The notes under the pieces are model-generated. The model was given only the letters and a program-made list of their open reading frames with translations, was not told the DNA's origin and made no database searches. From the NCBI RefSeq assembly GCF_013116825.1, contig NZ_JABFNS010000035.1, forward strand, positions 1 to 64,000: 64,000 nucleotides of DNA, written 5' to 3'. The stretch comes from Myxococcus xanthus. GTDB lineage: Bacteria > Myxococcota > Myxococcia > Myxococcales > Myxococcaceae. The position numbers were made by a program, and so were the translations under genes. This document shows, in pieces, positions 26,273 through 36,056 of this stretch (positions within the stretch are counted from its first letter, which is position 1; the number at the start of each line of letters is the position of its first letter).

Positions 26273-28030
26273 CTACTGCGACTCCAGCAGCGCCTTCAGC
26301 TCGCGCACGCGCCGGGTGATGTAGTCCCGGTCCAGTTGGCGGAAGCCCTCGGGCAGCAGCTCGCGGCTGGTGCACTCCTGCACCGCCACCAGGTTCTGCA
26401 GCTCGATTTCCAGCGGGTAGCTGGGGGGCACGAAGTCCGCGAGCACCGCGGCCAGGTCGTCCTTCGTCACCGCCTCACGGCCGTCCGCCAGCGCGCGGAA
26501 CTTCGAGCGCACCATGACGGCTTCGATGTCCGCGCCGCTGAAGGCGCGCACGCCCTCCGGAATCAGCGTGGAGAAGGACTCGATGCCCTCCACGGACACG
26601 CCCGTCTTCTTGGACATGACCTGGAACAGCTCGTCCCGCTCCGCGTCCGTCTGCGGATAGAAGAGCGCCAGGTGCTCCTCCGCGCGCCCCTGCCGCTTGA
26701 GGTCGATGGGCAGCAGGTCCGGCCGCGCCGTCATCAGGAACCAGACAATCTTCCCGCGGTAGAACGTGTTGCCCATGAACGAGGCGATGGAGCCGAACAC
26801 GCGGCTGCTCGTCCCGGAGTCCCCGCCGGAGTCACGGTTGCCGAGGAACGTATCCGCCTCGTCAATCATCACCGCCACCGGCCACAGGGCCTTGAGCAGG
26901 TTGAAGATCTTCTCGAGGTTCGCCTCGGTGACGCCCTGCCACTGGCTGCGGAAGTTGAGGAACTTCACCACGGGGATTCCAATCTCCCCGGCGAAGCAGC
27001 TCACCATGAACGTCTTGCCCGTGCCCACGGGGCCCGACAGCAGGTAGCCCATGGGCATGACCTCCAGGCGCCCCTTCTTCAGGGCCCCGGCGGCCTGCCG
27101 CAGCATCTGCTTGGCCTTGGCGTGTCCCGCCACCGCGTCCAGCGTGTGCACCGGCTCGATGAACTCCAGCAGGCCGTGGCACTCCGCCTGGATGATTTCG
27201 CGCTTCTTCTCCTTGAGCAGCTCGGAGGTGATGCGCACCTCGCGCTCGAGTGCCTCGGTGAGCACGCGGTCCAGGTTGATGCGGGACAAACCCGCCGTCA
27301 TCTTCGCCAGGCCCGCCAGCGGCACGTCCGACACGGACTGGAGCCGCTTGCCCTCCAGCTTGTAGCGCACGTACTCCAGCCGCTCCTCCTCGGTGGGAAG
27401 GGGCAGCTCGATGGGCGCCACGTACGGGTTGCGGCTGATGCGCGGCGACACGTCCGCCAGGTTCTCCGCCAGCAGCACCACGGACACGTCGGACGCGAGG
27501 AACTGCGGGTCGTGCGCCCACTTGTCCAACGTGGCCACCACGAAGCGGTCCTCGCTGGAGAGGTGGCTCATCTCTCCGCCCGGAACGAGCGTCTCCGCGA
27601 AGTCGACGATGAGCGCCAGCGAGCGGCCCTCGCTCAGGCGCATGCGCATGAAGTTCTCCAGAATCTGGAGCGCGCGGCCCGGGTCTCTGGGCATGACCTT
27701 GGCGTAGTCGGTGCCGTACATGGCGTCGTAGCCCGCCATGGCCCGCTGCAGGTCCTTCTGCGTCTCCGGCGTCGCGGAGCGGATGCCAGACGACCGGTCA
27801 TAGAAGATGACGTGGTCCCGGCCGCCGAAGAGCTCCTCGGAGAGGAACGTCTTCAGCGTGCCGAAGCCGCGCCCGCCATCCTCCAACTGCAGGGGCTGCA
27901 AGTCCCGCACGGCCCCGTACAGCAGGAAGGCGCTGACTGTCTTCGTGTAGTACTTGCGGGCCAGCTGCTGGGCCCAGCGAGGCAGATCCGCCAGGGGATC
28001 CGCCTTGTTCACCTTGCGCACCTTGCTCAC
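26273..28030 (-). CDS. Two-AAA-domain ATPase with a degenerate first domain
   Basis: The 585-residue protein has an N-terminal AAA-like part (about residues 30-245) with a Walker B-like LALIVDFAE but no Walker A lysine motif. A complete AAA domain follows (about 300-480) with Walker A GPVGTGKT, Walker B AVMIDEAD, LGNRDSG and a MTARPDLLP sensor. The layout resembles Ycf46/CDC48-like AAA ATPases. It starts with a GTG. It would remodel protein complexes, but the partner is unknown. The gene lies just downstream of the PEGA kinase on the same strand. Confidence 0.85.
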   Translation of the reverse strand: MSKVRKVNKADPLADLPRWAQQLARKYYTKTVSAFLLYGAVRDLQPLQLEDGGRGFGTLKTFLSEELFGGRDHVIFYDRSSGIRSATPETQKDLQRAMAGYDAMYGTDYAKVMPRDPGRALQILENFMRMRLSEGRSLALIVDFAETLVPGGEMSHLSSEDRFVVATLDKWAHDPQFLASDVSVVLLAENLADVSPRISRNPYVAPIELPLPTEEERLEYVRYKLEGKRLQSVSDVPLAGLAKMTAGLSRINLDRVLTEALEREVRITSELLKEKKREIIQAECHGLLEFIEPVHTLDAVAGHAKAKQMLRQAAGALKKGRLEVMPMGYLLSGPVGTGKTFMVSCFAGEIGIPVVKFLNFRSQWQGVTEANLEKIFNLLKALWPVAVMIDEADTFLGNRDSGGDSGTSSRVFGSIASFMGNTFYRGKIVWFLMTARPDLLPIDLKRQGRAEEHLALFYPQTDAERDELFQVMSKKTGVSVEGIESFSTLIPEGVRAFSGADIEAVMVRSKFRALADGREAVTKDDLAAVLADFVPPSYPLEIELQNLVAVQECTSRELLPEGFRQLDRDYITRRVRELKALLESQ

Positions 28031-28105
28031 GAACTCCCGCCTCCTCTCGCTCCACCCACAGGGGAGCTGGCGCGCCCGCCCCCTTCGCGGGAAGCGGGCC
28101 TTCGG

Positions 28106-30607
28106 CTAACGGCAGCGCGGCTGCCGCTTGAGGGAAACGCTCGCGGTGGCCGGCTCATTGCCTGGCGCTGCGTCCGGGACGTTCACCTCGGCCTCGTTGT
28201 GGCACTTCAGCTTCAGGGTGAGCTGCCGCGCGCCGGGGGGCACCTGCACGACGGCGGGCGTGGTGGCGCCCACGTCCTTGCCGTCCACGAAGATGGTGGC
28301 ACCGGCCGGCTTGGACTCCACCTTCACCGACACCCGCGTCACCGATGGCTCCAGCTTGAGCGACACCTCCACCGGTCCACCGCCGGACACCGGCACCCGC
28401 TTGGACGCGGGCTTGTGGCCAGGCGCGCTCACCTCCACCACCCACTCCGACCCGCTGATGGGCACGTCCTTGACGTAGGCCGCCGACTTGCCCTGCTCGC
28501 GCACCACCCGGCCATCCACCTTCACCTCGGCCGTGGCGGGCTCCGTCGTGAGCACCAACGCCGCGGTGCGCACCAGGCTCTCCAGCACCGCCTGCACGGG
28601 CGTGACGTCCTTCCCCTCTGCGACCTCCACCGTCTTCGTGAAGGTGTTGTAGCCCTCCGCGCTCACCACCACCATGACCTTGCCGGCGGGCACCTCGCGC
28701 AGGAGCGTCGCGCTGCCCCCCTCCAGGGGCACCAGCTGCGTGTCCAGGCGCACCTGCACGCGGTTGCGGACCTCCGAGGGCACGCCCTGCAGGTCCACCA
28801 GCACGTAGCCCACACCGGGCCCCGACACCGCCCAGCCAATCAGCACCAGCACGAGCACGGCGACCGCGCCGATGCCGCCGAAGAGCACCTTCCTGGGAAT
28901 GGGCGCTCGGCCGCCCACGGACGGCGTCGCGCCGGTGGGCCGCTCCGGGGCATCCCCGTCGTCTTCATCGTCATACGCGGGGGCCACGGGGGCCGGCGGC
29001 GGCAACGGGCGGGCCGCGGCCTGCGAGGCGTCGAGCACCTGCACATCCCGCGTCATCCGCGGCAAGCCCCCACCCCGGCTCGTCCGAGGCGTGGCCCCCG
29101 AGGCGGGCGGCGCGTCCGAGGGCGACAGCGTGGGCACGGACATGGACGGCCGCACCACGGGGATGCTCGCGTGCGACAGCCGTGGCGGGCCGACGGGAGG
29201 CGACAGGGGCGCGGGCGGCGAAATGACCGCCGTCCTGCCGCTGACGGGCTCGTCGTCCGCGTCGCGCCCCGGCGTCGACGGCACCTCCAGCGGGGTGATG
29301 GCACGCCCGACGGCGGCCCCCGGCTGCGTGGTGGGCTCTGGCGTGTCCGCGAACTCGTGGTCGCTGGAGACGAGCTGCGTCGCCCCGCCCTCGTCCTCAT
29401 CGGGAGGGGGCGCGGCGGTGGCGGCCGTCAGCTTCGGCAGCGCGGCCAGCGTGGGCGAGCGGCGCACGCCACCTGGAGGCACCGTCGGCATGGAGCCCGT
29501 CATCCGGGGCTGCGGCGCCACCGGCTGCACCACCGGCACGGGCGCCGGCGGCGGCGCGGAGGGCATGATGGGGCTGTTGAAGGACGCGGCTTCCAACGCG
29601 GCCTGCATGCCTTCGGGCGGCTTGATGTCCGCGTAGTCCAGCAGGCGCTGCTTCTCCCGCTCCACGTCCTCCGCGAACGTGGACTTCATGTACTGCGCCA
29701 GGTCCTTGCGGCTGAAGATGGTGTCGCTGGTGATGAGGAAGCGCTGCAGGTCGTCGCCCAGCTCGCTGGCGTACTGGTAGCGCTCGTCCACGTCCTTGGC
29801 CAACGCCTTGAGGACGATTCGCTCCAGCGTCTCCGGGATGCGCCGGTTGTACGTGCTGGGCGACGGCACCTCCGCCTTGCGCACCTTCTCCAGCACGCTG
29901 AAGTCGCTGTCGCCCACGAAGAGGCGCTCACCGGTCAGCATCTCGTAGAGGCACACGCCAATGGCGAACACGTCCGAGCGCCGGTCCAACGGCAGGCCGC
30001 GGATCTGCTCCGGGCTCATGTAGCCGAACTTGCCCTTGAGGATGCCGGCCTGCGTCTTGGTCGCCTTGCCGGCCGCCTTCGCGATGCCGAAGTCGATGAC
30101 CTTGACCTCGCCCTCATAGGAGATGAGGACGTTCTGCGGCGAGATGTCGCGGTGGACGATGTTCATGTCCCGCCCCATCCCGTCCTTCTTCCGGTGGGCG
30201 TAGTCCAGGCCCTCGCACATCTTGGACACGCAGAAGGCCACCAGCGGCACCGGAGCGGGCTCCCCCTTCTTCCGGCACCGGTCGAAGATGGCCCGCATGT
30301 CCTTGCCGGGGATGTACTCCATCGAGATGAAGTAGCTGCCGAGGATGTTGCCCAGCTCGTAGATGGACGCGACGTTGGCGTGGGTCAGCTGGACGCTGAT
30401 CTTCGCCTCGTCGATGAACATCGAGATGAACTCGTCGTCCTCCGCGATGTTGGGGAGGATGCGCTTGATGGCGACGAGCCGCTCAAAGCCGCTCGCGCCG
30501 AACTGCTTCCCGCGCCACACCTCCGCCATGCCGCCAATGTTGATGCGGTCCAGAAGGAGGTACTTCCCAAACGGGATGGGCTGCCGCTTCGGTTGAGTGG
30601 TCGTCAC
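28106..30607 (-). CDS. Ser/Thr protein kinase with PEGA domains
   Basis: The 833-residue product has an N-terminal kinase domain (about residues 13-280). It carries a glycine-rich loop variant, VAIKRIL, the catalytic loop IVHRDISPQNVLIS and IDFGIAKA. A long Pro/Ala-rich linker and one membrane segment (about residues 565-590) follow. The C-terminal periplasmic part contains PEGA repeats such as TEPATAEVKVDG and SKPAGATIFVDGKDVG. Kinases of this layout are expanded in myxobacteria. The external PEGA part may sense envelope state. It starts with a GTG; the purine-poor region before it gives no clear ribosome binding site. Confidence 0.9.
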   Translation of the reverse strand: MTTTQPKRQPIPFGKYLLLDRINIGGMAEVWRGKQFGASGFERLVAIKRILPNIAEDDEFISMFIDEAKISVQLTHANVASIYELGNILGSYFISMEYIPGKDMRAIFDRCRKKGEPAPVPLVAFCVSKMCEGLDYAHRKKDGMGRDMNIVHRDISPQNVLISYEGEVKVIDFGIAKAAGKATKTQAGILKGKFGYMSPEQIRGLPLDRRSDVFAIGVCLYEMLTGERLFVGDSDFSVLEKVRKAEVPSPSTYNRRIPETLERIVLKALAKDVDERYQYASELGDDLQRFLITSDTIFSRKDLAQYMKSTFAEDVEREKQRLLDYADIKPPEGMQAALEAASFNSPIMPSAPPPAPVPVVQPVAPQPRMTGSMPTVPPGGVRRSPTLAALPKLTAATAAPPPDEDEGGATQLVSSDHEFADTPEPTTQPGAAVGRAITPLEVPSTPGRDADDEPVSGRTAVISPPAPLSPPVGPPRLSHASIPVVRPSMSVPTLSPSDAPPASGATPRTSRGGGLPRMTRDVQVLDASQAAARPLPPPAPVAPAYDDEDDGDAPERPTGATPSVGGRAPIPRKVLFGGIGAVAVLVLVLIGWAVSGPGVGYVLVDLQGVPSEVRNRVQVRLDTQLVPLEGGSATLLREVPAGKVMVVVSAEGYNTFTKTVEVAEGKDVTPVQAVLESLVRTAALVLTTEPATAEVKVDGRVVREQGKSAAYVKDVPISGSEWVVEVSAPGHKPASKRVPVSGGGPVEVSLKLEPSVTRVSVKVESKPAGATIFVDGKDVGATTPAVVQVPPGARQLTLKLKCHNEAEVNVPDAAPGNEPATASVSLKRQPRCR

Positions 30608-30707
30608 GTGGGGGAGGGTCCGTTCCCGGCGAGCCTATCGACCGGGGCTCCAAGGGGTCAACCTCGTGAAAGCCCCGCCCAAGCTGACCCGGCAGGCAAG
30701 CGGCGGA

Positions 30708-31487
30708 TCAGGGCCCGGCCCGAGGAGAGCCCGCGTCCGTGTCACCGGCGGGTGACGGCGGGGCAGCAAGGCTGTCGCGGAATGCGGCTCCTGGCTCCGC
30801 CTCATCGGCTGGAATGGGGCGAACCAGCAGGAAGCGCGCCTCGCCCGCGACGGACACGACGGCCGGCGGGCCGAAGCGCTCCTCCGCGGGGAGGCCCACC
30901 ATCGTCACCCAGGCGCCCTGCCGCGCTGGCGCCACGCAGTAGAGGATTGTCCCGGCGCGCACGCCGGGCGCATCTCGCACGGGCCCCTCGCAGTCCTTTC
31001 TGACCTGGAGGGTGTACGCCGGGAGTGACTCCCCCCGCACGAGGTACGGCGGCCGGCCCAGTTCCTCCAGCAGGGACTGGAGGAGGCGCGGGTCATCCGG
31101 TACCTCCAACGCGGAGGTCCGTTCCTGCGCCGATTGGTGGAAGCGCTGGAGCGCCATGGACGCGATGTCCGTGGACGTCAGCGGCGTGCGGCTCTCCGAC
31201 AGCACGAGGTCCACGAAGAGCGCGCCCACCAGGACGATGGGCAGCAGCCGGTAGCCCTTGAAGCCCTCCTCCTTGCGCTGGAGCAGGCCCACGACGAACG
31301 CGAGCGCGGCCACCGCGGCCACGGCCAGCACCACGGCGGGCCGCTCCAGGGAGGGCACCGTCATGAAGGCGGACACGTCCGCCGTGCGGGCGCGCACGGC
31401 GTCGGAGAGGTCGCCGCCGTAAATCCAGGCGATGGCCATCAAGCTCAGCGCATTGCCAAGCAGCGTCTTGCGAGAAGGAAGTGTCAT
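30708..31487 (-). CDS. Membrane protein of the ABC operon (unknown function)
   Basis: The 259-residue product has three or so hydrophobic segments in the first 110 residues and then a soluble domain of about 150 residues (LQSLLEELGRPPYLVRG; VTMVGLPAEERFGPPAVVSV). I do not recognise the family. The ATG overlaps the stop of the permease (ATGA), so it belongs to the four-gene ABC operon and probably assists or reports on that transporter. Confidence 0.65.
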   Translation of the reverse strand: MTLPSRKTLLGNALSLMAIAWIYGGDLSDAVRARTADVSAFMTVPSLERPAVVLAVAAVAALAFVVGLLQRKEEGFKGYRLLPIVLVGALFVDLVLSESRTPLTSTDIASMALQRFHQSAQERTSALEVPDDPRLLQSLLEELGRPPYLVRGESLPAYTLQVRKDCEGPVRDAPGVRAGTILYCVAPARQGAWVTMVGLPAEERFGPPAVVSVAGEARFLLVRPIPADEAEPGAAFRDSLAAPPSPAGDTDAGSPRAGP

Positions 31488-32767
31488 CCGGCGAGCGTGC
31501 GTGCGGGGTCGGTGGCGGCGGCGCGGCGGCTGGGGAAGTACGCGCCCGCGAGCGCGGCGACGAGCCCCAGGGCGACGCCTCCGGCCACCACCGGCCAGGG
31601 GAAGGAGAAGAAACTGTCGGGCTTGAAGGGGAAGTTGGGCAGGTAACCCGCCGCCAGGCGGTTGACGCCCAGGGCCAGCAGCAGCGCGGCGATGGTGCCC
31701 GCGGCGCCGCCCGCGAGCCCCACCACGGCGGCCTCCGCCAGGACGATGGCGCGGATGTCCGCGCGCGAGGCCCCCACCGCCTGCATGACGCCAATCTCCT
31801 TGGCGCGCGCCCGGACGGAGGCGGACAGCGCGTGGGCGATGTTCACCGCCGCGAGGATGCAGATGAGCAGGGACAGCAGCGCCAGCGCGGACGTGGTGAG
31901 CGCCACCGCCGCGCCCGAGTTCTCCGCCATCCGGCGCTCCTGGTCGTCGATTTCCAGCCCCATGCCCTTCACCGCGTCCACGATGGCGGGCACCTGCGAC
32001 GGGTCCGTGGCCACCAACGTGACACCGGAGTAGTTCTCCGCGTCCACGCCGAACGCGCGGTTGAGGCGGATGGCCGCGTCCAGCGGAATGGTGATGCCGG
32101 CCAGCAGCGCCCGGTCCGACGCGCCCACCACCTGCGCCTGCCCGGACTGCGTGGGCCCCGACGCGGACGCCGCGGCCACGTAGGAGCGGTTGAACTCCAC
32201 CGGGAAGCCGAAGCCCACCAGCATGTTGGCGGAGAGCTGGGGCAGCTTGCGCGCCGGAGCGAACGTCTTGTTGTACAGCTCCAGGAGCCGCGTGGACACG
32301 AGCGCCGGAATCGGCTGCCCCTCCCCCGCGTCCTTGAACTCGCCCATCTGCACGTCGCCCTGCACCAGCGCAGGCTCCACGCCCAGGGCCAGCACCTCCA
32401 TGCCCATGCGCAGCCGGGTGCCGAAGAAGACGCCGTCGTAGCGCGTCACCGCGGGCACGCGCACGTTCATCTTCCGGTAGGCGGCCTCCACGCCGGGCAG
32501 CTCGCGCAGGCGCTCCACCGTGGGCGCGTCCAGTTGGCCACCGCCCAGCAGCGAGCCCAACGACACCGCCGGGGGCACCACGTCCACCAGCCGCGCGTCC
32601 GTGGGGAAGACCTTCTCCCGGATGACGGCGCCAACGCCCAGGCCCAGGCCCACGAAGAACACCAGCGCGCCCACGCCCATGGCCACGCCGAAGGCGGAGA
32701 AGAACGCCCCCTTGCGCTCGCGGGCTAGGCTCAGCCGGACCAGCCGGGACAGTGCGTCCAGCCTCAT
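31484..32767 (-). CDS. ABC transporter permease, FtsX/LolC-E/MacB type
   Basis: The 427-residue product has one N-terminal membrane segment, a large extracytoplasmic domain (about residues 50-270) and three C-terminal segments, as in LolC/E and MacB permeases. VGASRADIRAIVLAEAAVVGL is the typical FtsX-family coupling helix region. It pairs with the ATPase encoded just upstream (ATGA overlap). Lipoprotein release or efflux are family roles; the substrate is not known here. Confidence 0.85.
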   Translation of the reverse strand: MRLDALSRLVRLSLARERKGAFFSAFGVAMGVGALVFFVGLGLGVGAVIREKVFPTDARLVDVVPPAVSLGSLLGGGQLDAPTVERLRELPGVEAAYRKMNVRVPAVTRYDGVFFGTRLRMGMEVLALGVEPALVQGDVQMGEFKDAGEGQPIPALVSTRLLELYNKTFAPARKLPQLSANMLVGFGFPVEFNRSYVAAASASGPTQSGQAQVVGASDRALLAGITIPLDAAIRLNRAFGVDAENYSGVTLVATDPSQVPAIVDAVKGMGLEIDDQERRMAENSGAAVALTTSALALLSLLICILAAVNIAHALSASVRARAKEIGVMQAVGASRADIRAIVLAEAAVVGLAGGAAGTIAALLLALGVNRLAAGYLPNFPFKPDSFFSFPWPVVAGGVALGLVAALAGAYFPSRRAAATDPARTLAG

Positions 32768-33465
32768 GGCGCACCTCCCGTGGCCACCTGAAGCCCCGCG
32801 CGCTCCTCCACGAGTTGCCCGTCCTTGAGCCGCAGCACGCGCCCGGCCGCCGCGCTCATCCGCTCCTCATGGGTGACGCACAACACGGTGAGTCCTTCGC
32901 GATGCAGCTCCTGGAACAAGGCGATGACGCCCGTTCCCGTGGCCGCGTCCAGGTTGCCCGTGGGCTCGTCGCACAGCAGCAGGCGGGGCTTGCCGAACAG
33001 GGCTCGGGCAATGGCCACGCGCTGCCGCTCGCCGCCGGACAGGCGCACCGGCGCGCGGTCCTTCTTCGCGCCCAGGCCCACGCGCTCCAGCAGCGCCTCC
33101 GCGCGCTTGCGGGCATCCGGGGGCGCCACGCCGAAGTGCGACGGCAACAGCACGTTCTCCACCGCGGAGAGGTTGGGGATGAGGTGGAAGGACTGGAAGA
33201 CGAAGCCCACGTGCGTGTTGCGGAAGTGCGCCAGGGCCTTGTCGCCCAGGCCTCGCAGCTGCACGCCGCCCACGCGGATGTCGCCGCGGTAGTCGACGTC
33301 CAGGCCGCCCAGCAGGTGGAGCAGCGTGGACTTCCCGCTGCCGGACGAGCCCACCACCGCGACGAACTCCCCCTCCGCCACGTCCAGCGACATGCCGTCG
33401 AGCACGCGCACCTGGGTGCCGTCCCCGTCCACGTACGTCTTCACGACGTCCCGCGCTTGAATCAC
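32764..33465 (-). CDS. ABC transporter ATP-binding protein (LolD/MacB type)
   Basis: The 233-residue ATPase has Walker A GSSGSGKST, the signature LSGGERQRVAIARAL, Walker B LLLCDEPTGNLD and the H-loop VTHEE. The length and the FQSFHLIPNLSAVENVLLP region match LolD-type ATPases. The GTG start overlaps the preceding lipoprotein gene (GTGA) and its stop overlaps the permease start, so the unit is strictly coupled. Confidence 0.9.
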   Translation of the reverse strand: MIQARDVVKTYVDGDGTQVRVLDGMSLDVAEGEFVAVVGSSGSGKSTLLHLLGGLDVDYRGDIRVGGVQLRGLGDKALAHFRNTHVGFVFQSFHLIPNLSAVENVLLPSHFGVAPPDARKRAEALLERVGLGAKKDRAPVRLSGGERQRVAIARALFGKPRLLLCDEPTGNLDAATGTGVIALFQELHREGLTVLCVTHEERMSAAAGRVLRLKDGQLVEERAGLQVATGGAP

Positions 33466-35117
33466 GGCGCGGCCGACGGGCTGGAGGTAGCGGCGGAGGG
33501 CGCCAGCCGCAGGGACAGCTCCGCCTGGAGCGCCTTGTCCTTGCGGGACACGGCCAGCGTCACGGCGCGCAGGTCATCCACGGCCTCCAGCCAGCGCACG
33601 GTGGTGGCCTTGATGGCGAAGCCGCCAATGCCCCAGGCCTCCGACGGCAGGTTCTTCACCGCGTCCGACAGGCGCCGCAAGTCCAGCACGGCGCTGAAGG
33701 CCGCGTCTTTGCCAGCGTCCTTCAGGTCCGCGGCCATCGGCCCGTCGCCCGAGGGCTTCGCGAGCGAGGCCAGCGTGGACTCCAGCCGCGCCTTGGGCGA
33801 GGCCACCATCAGCCGGCCGTTGGGCGCGAGCGCGAAGTGCGCGCCTTCGCCCGCGCGGTAGGACGTGAGGTACACGCGCTGACCGCTCAGCTCCGACGCC
33901 TCCACCTTCGCGCCGAAGTTCTCCGCGATGCGCGGCAGTTGCTCCAGCGTGGACTGCATCTTCGCAGCGTCCTCGGCGTCCGCGAGCGCCACCAGGTGGA
34001 CGAAGCGGAAGGGGTTGGTGCGGCGCAAATCCAGCACCGGCATGCCCGCGCCCAGATTCACGGTGGGCGACAGTGACAGGCCCAGCACCGTGCCCGGCTT
34101 GAGGTTGTCGAGCAGCTCGGTCTTCACGTTGAGGCCGCTGTTCTGCACCGCCCGGGTCAGGTAACCGCCGGCCAGATAGGGCCACACGCCGTCGAGGTGC
34201 GACGCGTCCCCGCGGAACCGGGCCACCAGGAAGCTGTCTGCGGGCAGCGCGGTGAGGAGCGTGCTCGCGGCGGGCGCCACCGCGTCCAGCGCCGCCAGGG
34301 ACGCCTGGGTATCCGGCCAGGGCGCGTCCGCGTTCAGCGTCACCGCGCGGTCGTCGATGCGGCCCGTGAGCGTGACACCCTGGACGGTGCCCGGCGGCAC
34401 GAGCCCGGCGCCGCCCGGGAGCCAGACGTGGAAGTCACGCTGGGCCGGGAGCCGTTGCAGCGACGCCGCCATCACCGGCTCCTTCGCGAGCGAGCGCTCT
34501 TCCGGCTGCGTGGCCAGCGTCCCCAACGTGGCGGCGGTGGGCCCCGCGCCGAGCAGCGCGAAGGGCGTCCCCTTCACGAAGAAGATGCCCAGCGCGGGCG
34601 TGGCGCTGCCGGGCCGGCTGAAGGTGACCAGGTCCCCACCGTCCACGGAGGACTGCTTCTTGTCGGACGCGCCCAGGCGGCTGCGCGCGAAGTTGCCGAA
34701 CGTCTCCTCGAGCTTGCCCGCGTCCTTGACGCCCACCACGGAGATGGCTCGGTGGCCCCCGAGGAACGCCGCGCCCGCGCCGAGCTCTGGCGCGATGCCA
34801 GCCGTTTCGAGCGCCTGCCGGCTGCGCAGGTCCACGCCAATCTGGCGCATCACCGCGGAGACGTAGCCCTCCGCGGTGGAGAAGTTCTGGAGTTGCGCGG
34901 CGAACGAGGCGGCCTTCAGCTTCTGGAAGCGGGCGAGCTTCTCTCCCAGCGCTCCCAGGTCATTGATGACCACGGCGGCCTGCGCGTCGCGCGGCAGGTA
35001 GCGGGCCACCCCCGCCGTCGAAGCCGGGGCGGCGGGGTCCACGTCCTTGCCACAACGGGAGCAGCCCGCGACGGCGAGCACGAGGAGGAGGGACGGAAGC
35101 CAGACTCGGCGGAGCAT
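33462..35117 (-). CDS. Lipoprotein (DUF3352-like), first gene of the ABC operon
   Basis: The 551-residue product has a lipoprotein signal ([10 protein letters not shown]) and then a long mixed domain with two halves of similar plan: [13 protein letters not shown] and later [12 protein letters not shown]. This is typical of DUF3352-like proteins. It should sit in the periplasm and may work with the LolCDE/MacB-type transporter encoded downstream. GAGGTG lies before the ATG. Confidence 0.65.
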   Translation of the reverse strand: MLRRVWLPSLLLVLAVAGCSRCGKDVDPAAPASTAGVARYLPRDAQAAVVINDLGALGEKLARFQKLKAASFAAQLQNFSTAEGYVSAVMRQIGVDLRSRQALETAGIAPELGAGAAFLGGHRAISVVGVKDAGKLEETFGNFARSRLGASDKKQSSVDGGDLVTFSRPGSATPALGIFFVKGTPFALLGAGPTAATLGTLATQPEERSLAKEPVMAASLQRLPAQRDFHVWLPGGAGLVPPGTVQGVTLTGRIDDRAVTLNADAPWPDTQASLAALDAVAPAASTLLTALPADSFLVARFRGDASHLDGVWPYLAGGYLTRAVQNSGLNVKTELLDNLKPGTVLGLSLSPTVNLGAGMPVLDLRRTNPFRFVHLVALADAEDAAKMQSTLEQLPRIAENFGAKVEASELSGQRVYLTSYRAGEGAHFALAPNGRLMVASPKARLESTLASLAKPSGDGPMAADLKDAGKDAAFSAVLDLRRLSDAVKNLPSEAWGIGGFAIKATTVRWLEAVDDLRAVTLAVSRKDKALQAELSLRLAPSAATSSPSAAP

Positions 35118-35237
35118 GCGGGCACCTCAGGCTGCCTGGGGCGGAGAGTCAACCGATTCGTGGAGGCTCCAGAGCCAGTCCAGGAGCCCGGAGGATGGGC
35201 AGGCGACGGCCAGGAGACGGCCCCCGGCCGTGGAGCT

Positions 35238-36041
35238 TCAACGCACCCGGCTGCCGTGGGGCAGCGGGCCCCGCGTCTCCTCGGAGAACTCGAGGAACTG
35301 CTCCATCTGCCGCACGGACTCCTCGGTGGCCTCCGCCTCCGCGCTCAGCATGGTGAGCTGGCGGTTGACGACCTCCGGGTCGCGGATGGCCACGGATTGT
35401 TCGTGCGTCAGCCGCATCAGGTCCTCGATGCCCGCCAGCTGGTGGCTCACCACCTCGCGGCTCTCACCGGCCTGTTCGAAGCGCGCCAGCCGCTTGCGGA
35501 GGATGTCCACGCGGTTCTGCTTCACGTCCTTCAGCCGCGGGTTCGTCTCCCCCGCCACGTCCACCTCCAGCTCCGCCACCTCGCGCTGCAGGTGCTCGCG
35601 GTCGGAGCTGTTCAGGTACGTGCGGTACTGGTTCAGCGTGGAGATGAGCCGCAGGAAGGACGTCAGCAGCGCATCCAACCGGGGCTCGCTGTCCGCCTCC
35701 AGCACCTTGCCGCCCGGCAGCTTCCGGTAGTTGGCGAGGATCTTCTCCTTCAGCCCGACGAGCTGCTGGTAGTGCTCGCGCTGGGAGGGCGCCAGGTCCG
35801 CCTGGAGCGCGTCCAGCGCCTTGCGCGCCGCTTCAGGGTCGTCGAGCGTGTTCGCCCGCACCGCCCGCTGGAAGCGCTTCATGGACGACATGACGCCCAG
35901 GTAGAGGCCTTCCAGGCCCAGGGCCACCAGCAAGGGCAGCGGCTCGCCCGTCATGGCCGCCGAGGCAGCCGCCGTGCCCAGCCCCACCAGGTTGGCGGGC
36001 ATCATGAAGGCGGCCTTGATGTAGTTCGGCGACTTCGCCAC
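35238..36041 (-). CDS. Coiled-coil protein of the pspA operon
   Basis: The 267-residue product has a short hydrophobic region (residues 14-50) and then long amphipathic helices rich in Glu, Arg and Leu (about 80-260), predicted to form coiled coils. The GTG start has GGAGGACGGAC upstream. It is the third gene of the unit after pspA and the NMT1-like gene. It may bind PspA at the membrane; that is inference from position. No named family recognised. Confidence 0.65.
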   Translation of the reverse strand: MAKSPNYIKAAFMMPANLVGLGTAAASAAMTGEPLPLLVALGLEGLYLGVMSSMKRFQRAVRANTLDDPEAARKALDALQADLAPSQREHYQQLVGLKEKILANYRKLPGGKVLEADSEPRLDALLTSFLRLISTLNQYRTYLNSSDREHLQREVAELEVDVAGETNPRLKDVKQNRVDILRKRLARFEQAGESREVVSHQLAGIEDLMRLTHEQSVAIRDPEVVNRQLTMLSAEAEATEESVRQMEQFLEFSEETRGPLPHGSRVR

Positions 36042-36056
36042 GTCCGTCCTCCAGCG

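Noticed and set aside
25862-31003. Open frame of 1713 codons on the plus strand
   Set aside because: It runs antisense to the GGCT-like, AAA and kinase genes. The product is His/Arg/Gln-rich without domains, a usual effect of very high G+C third positions.
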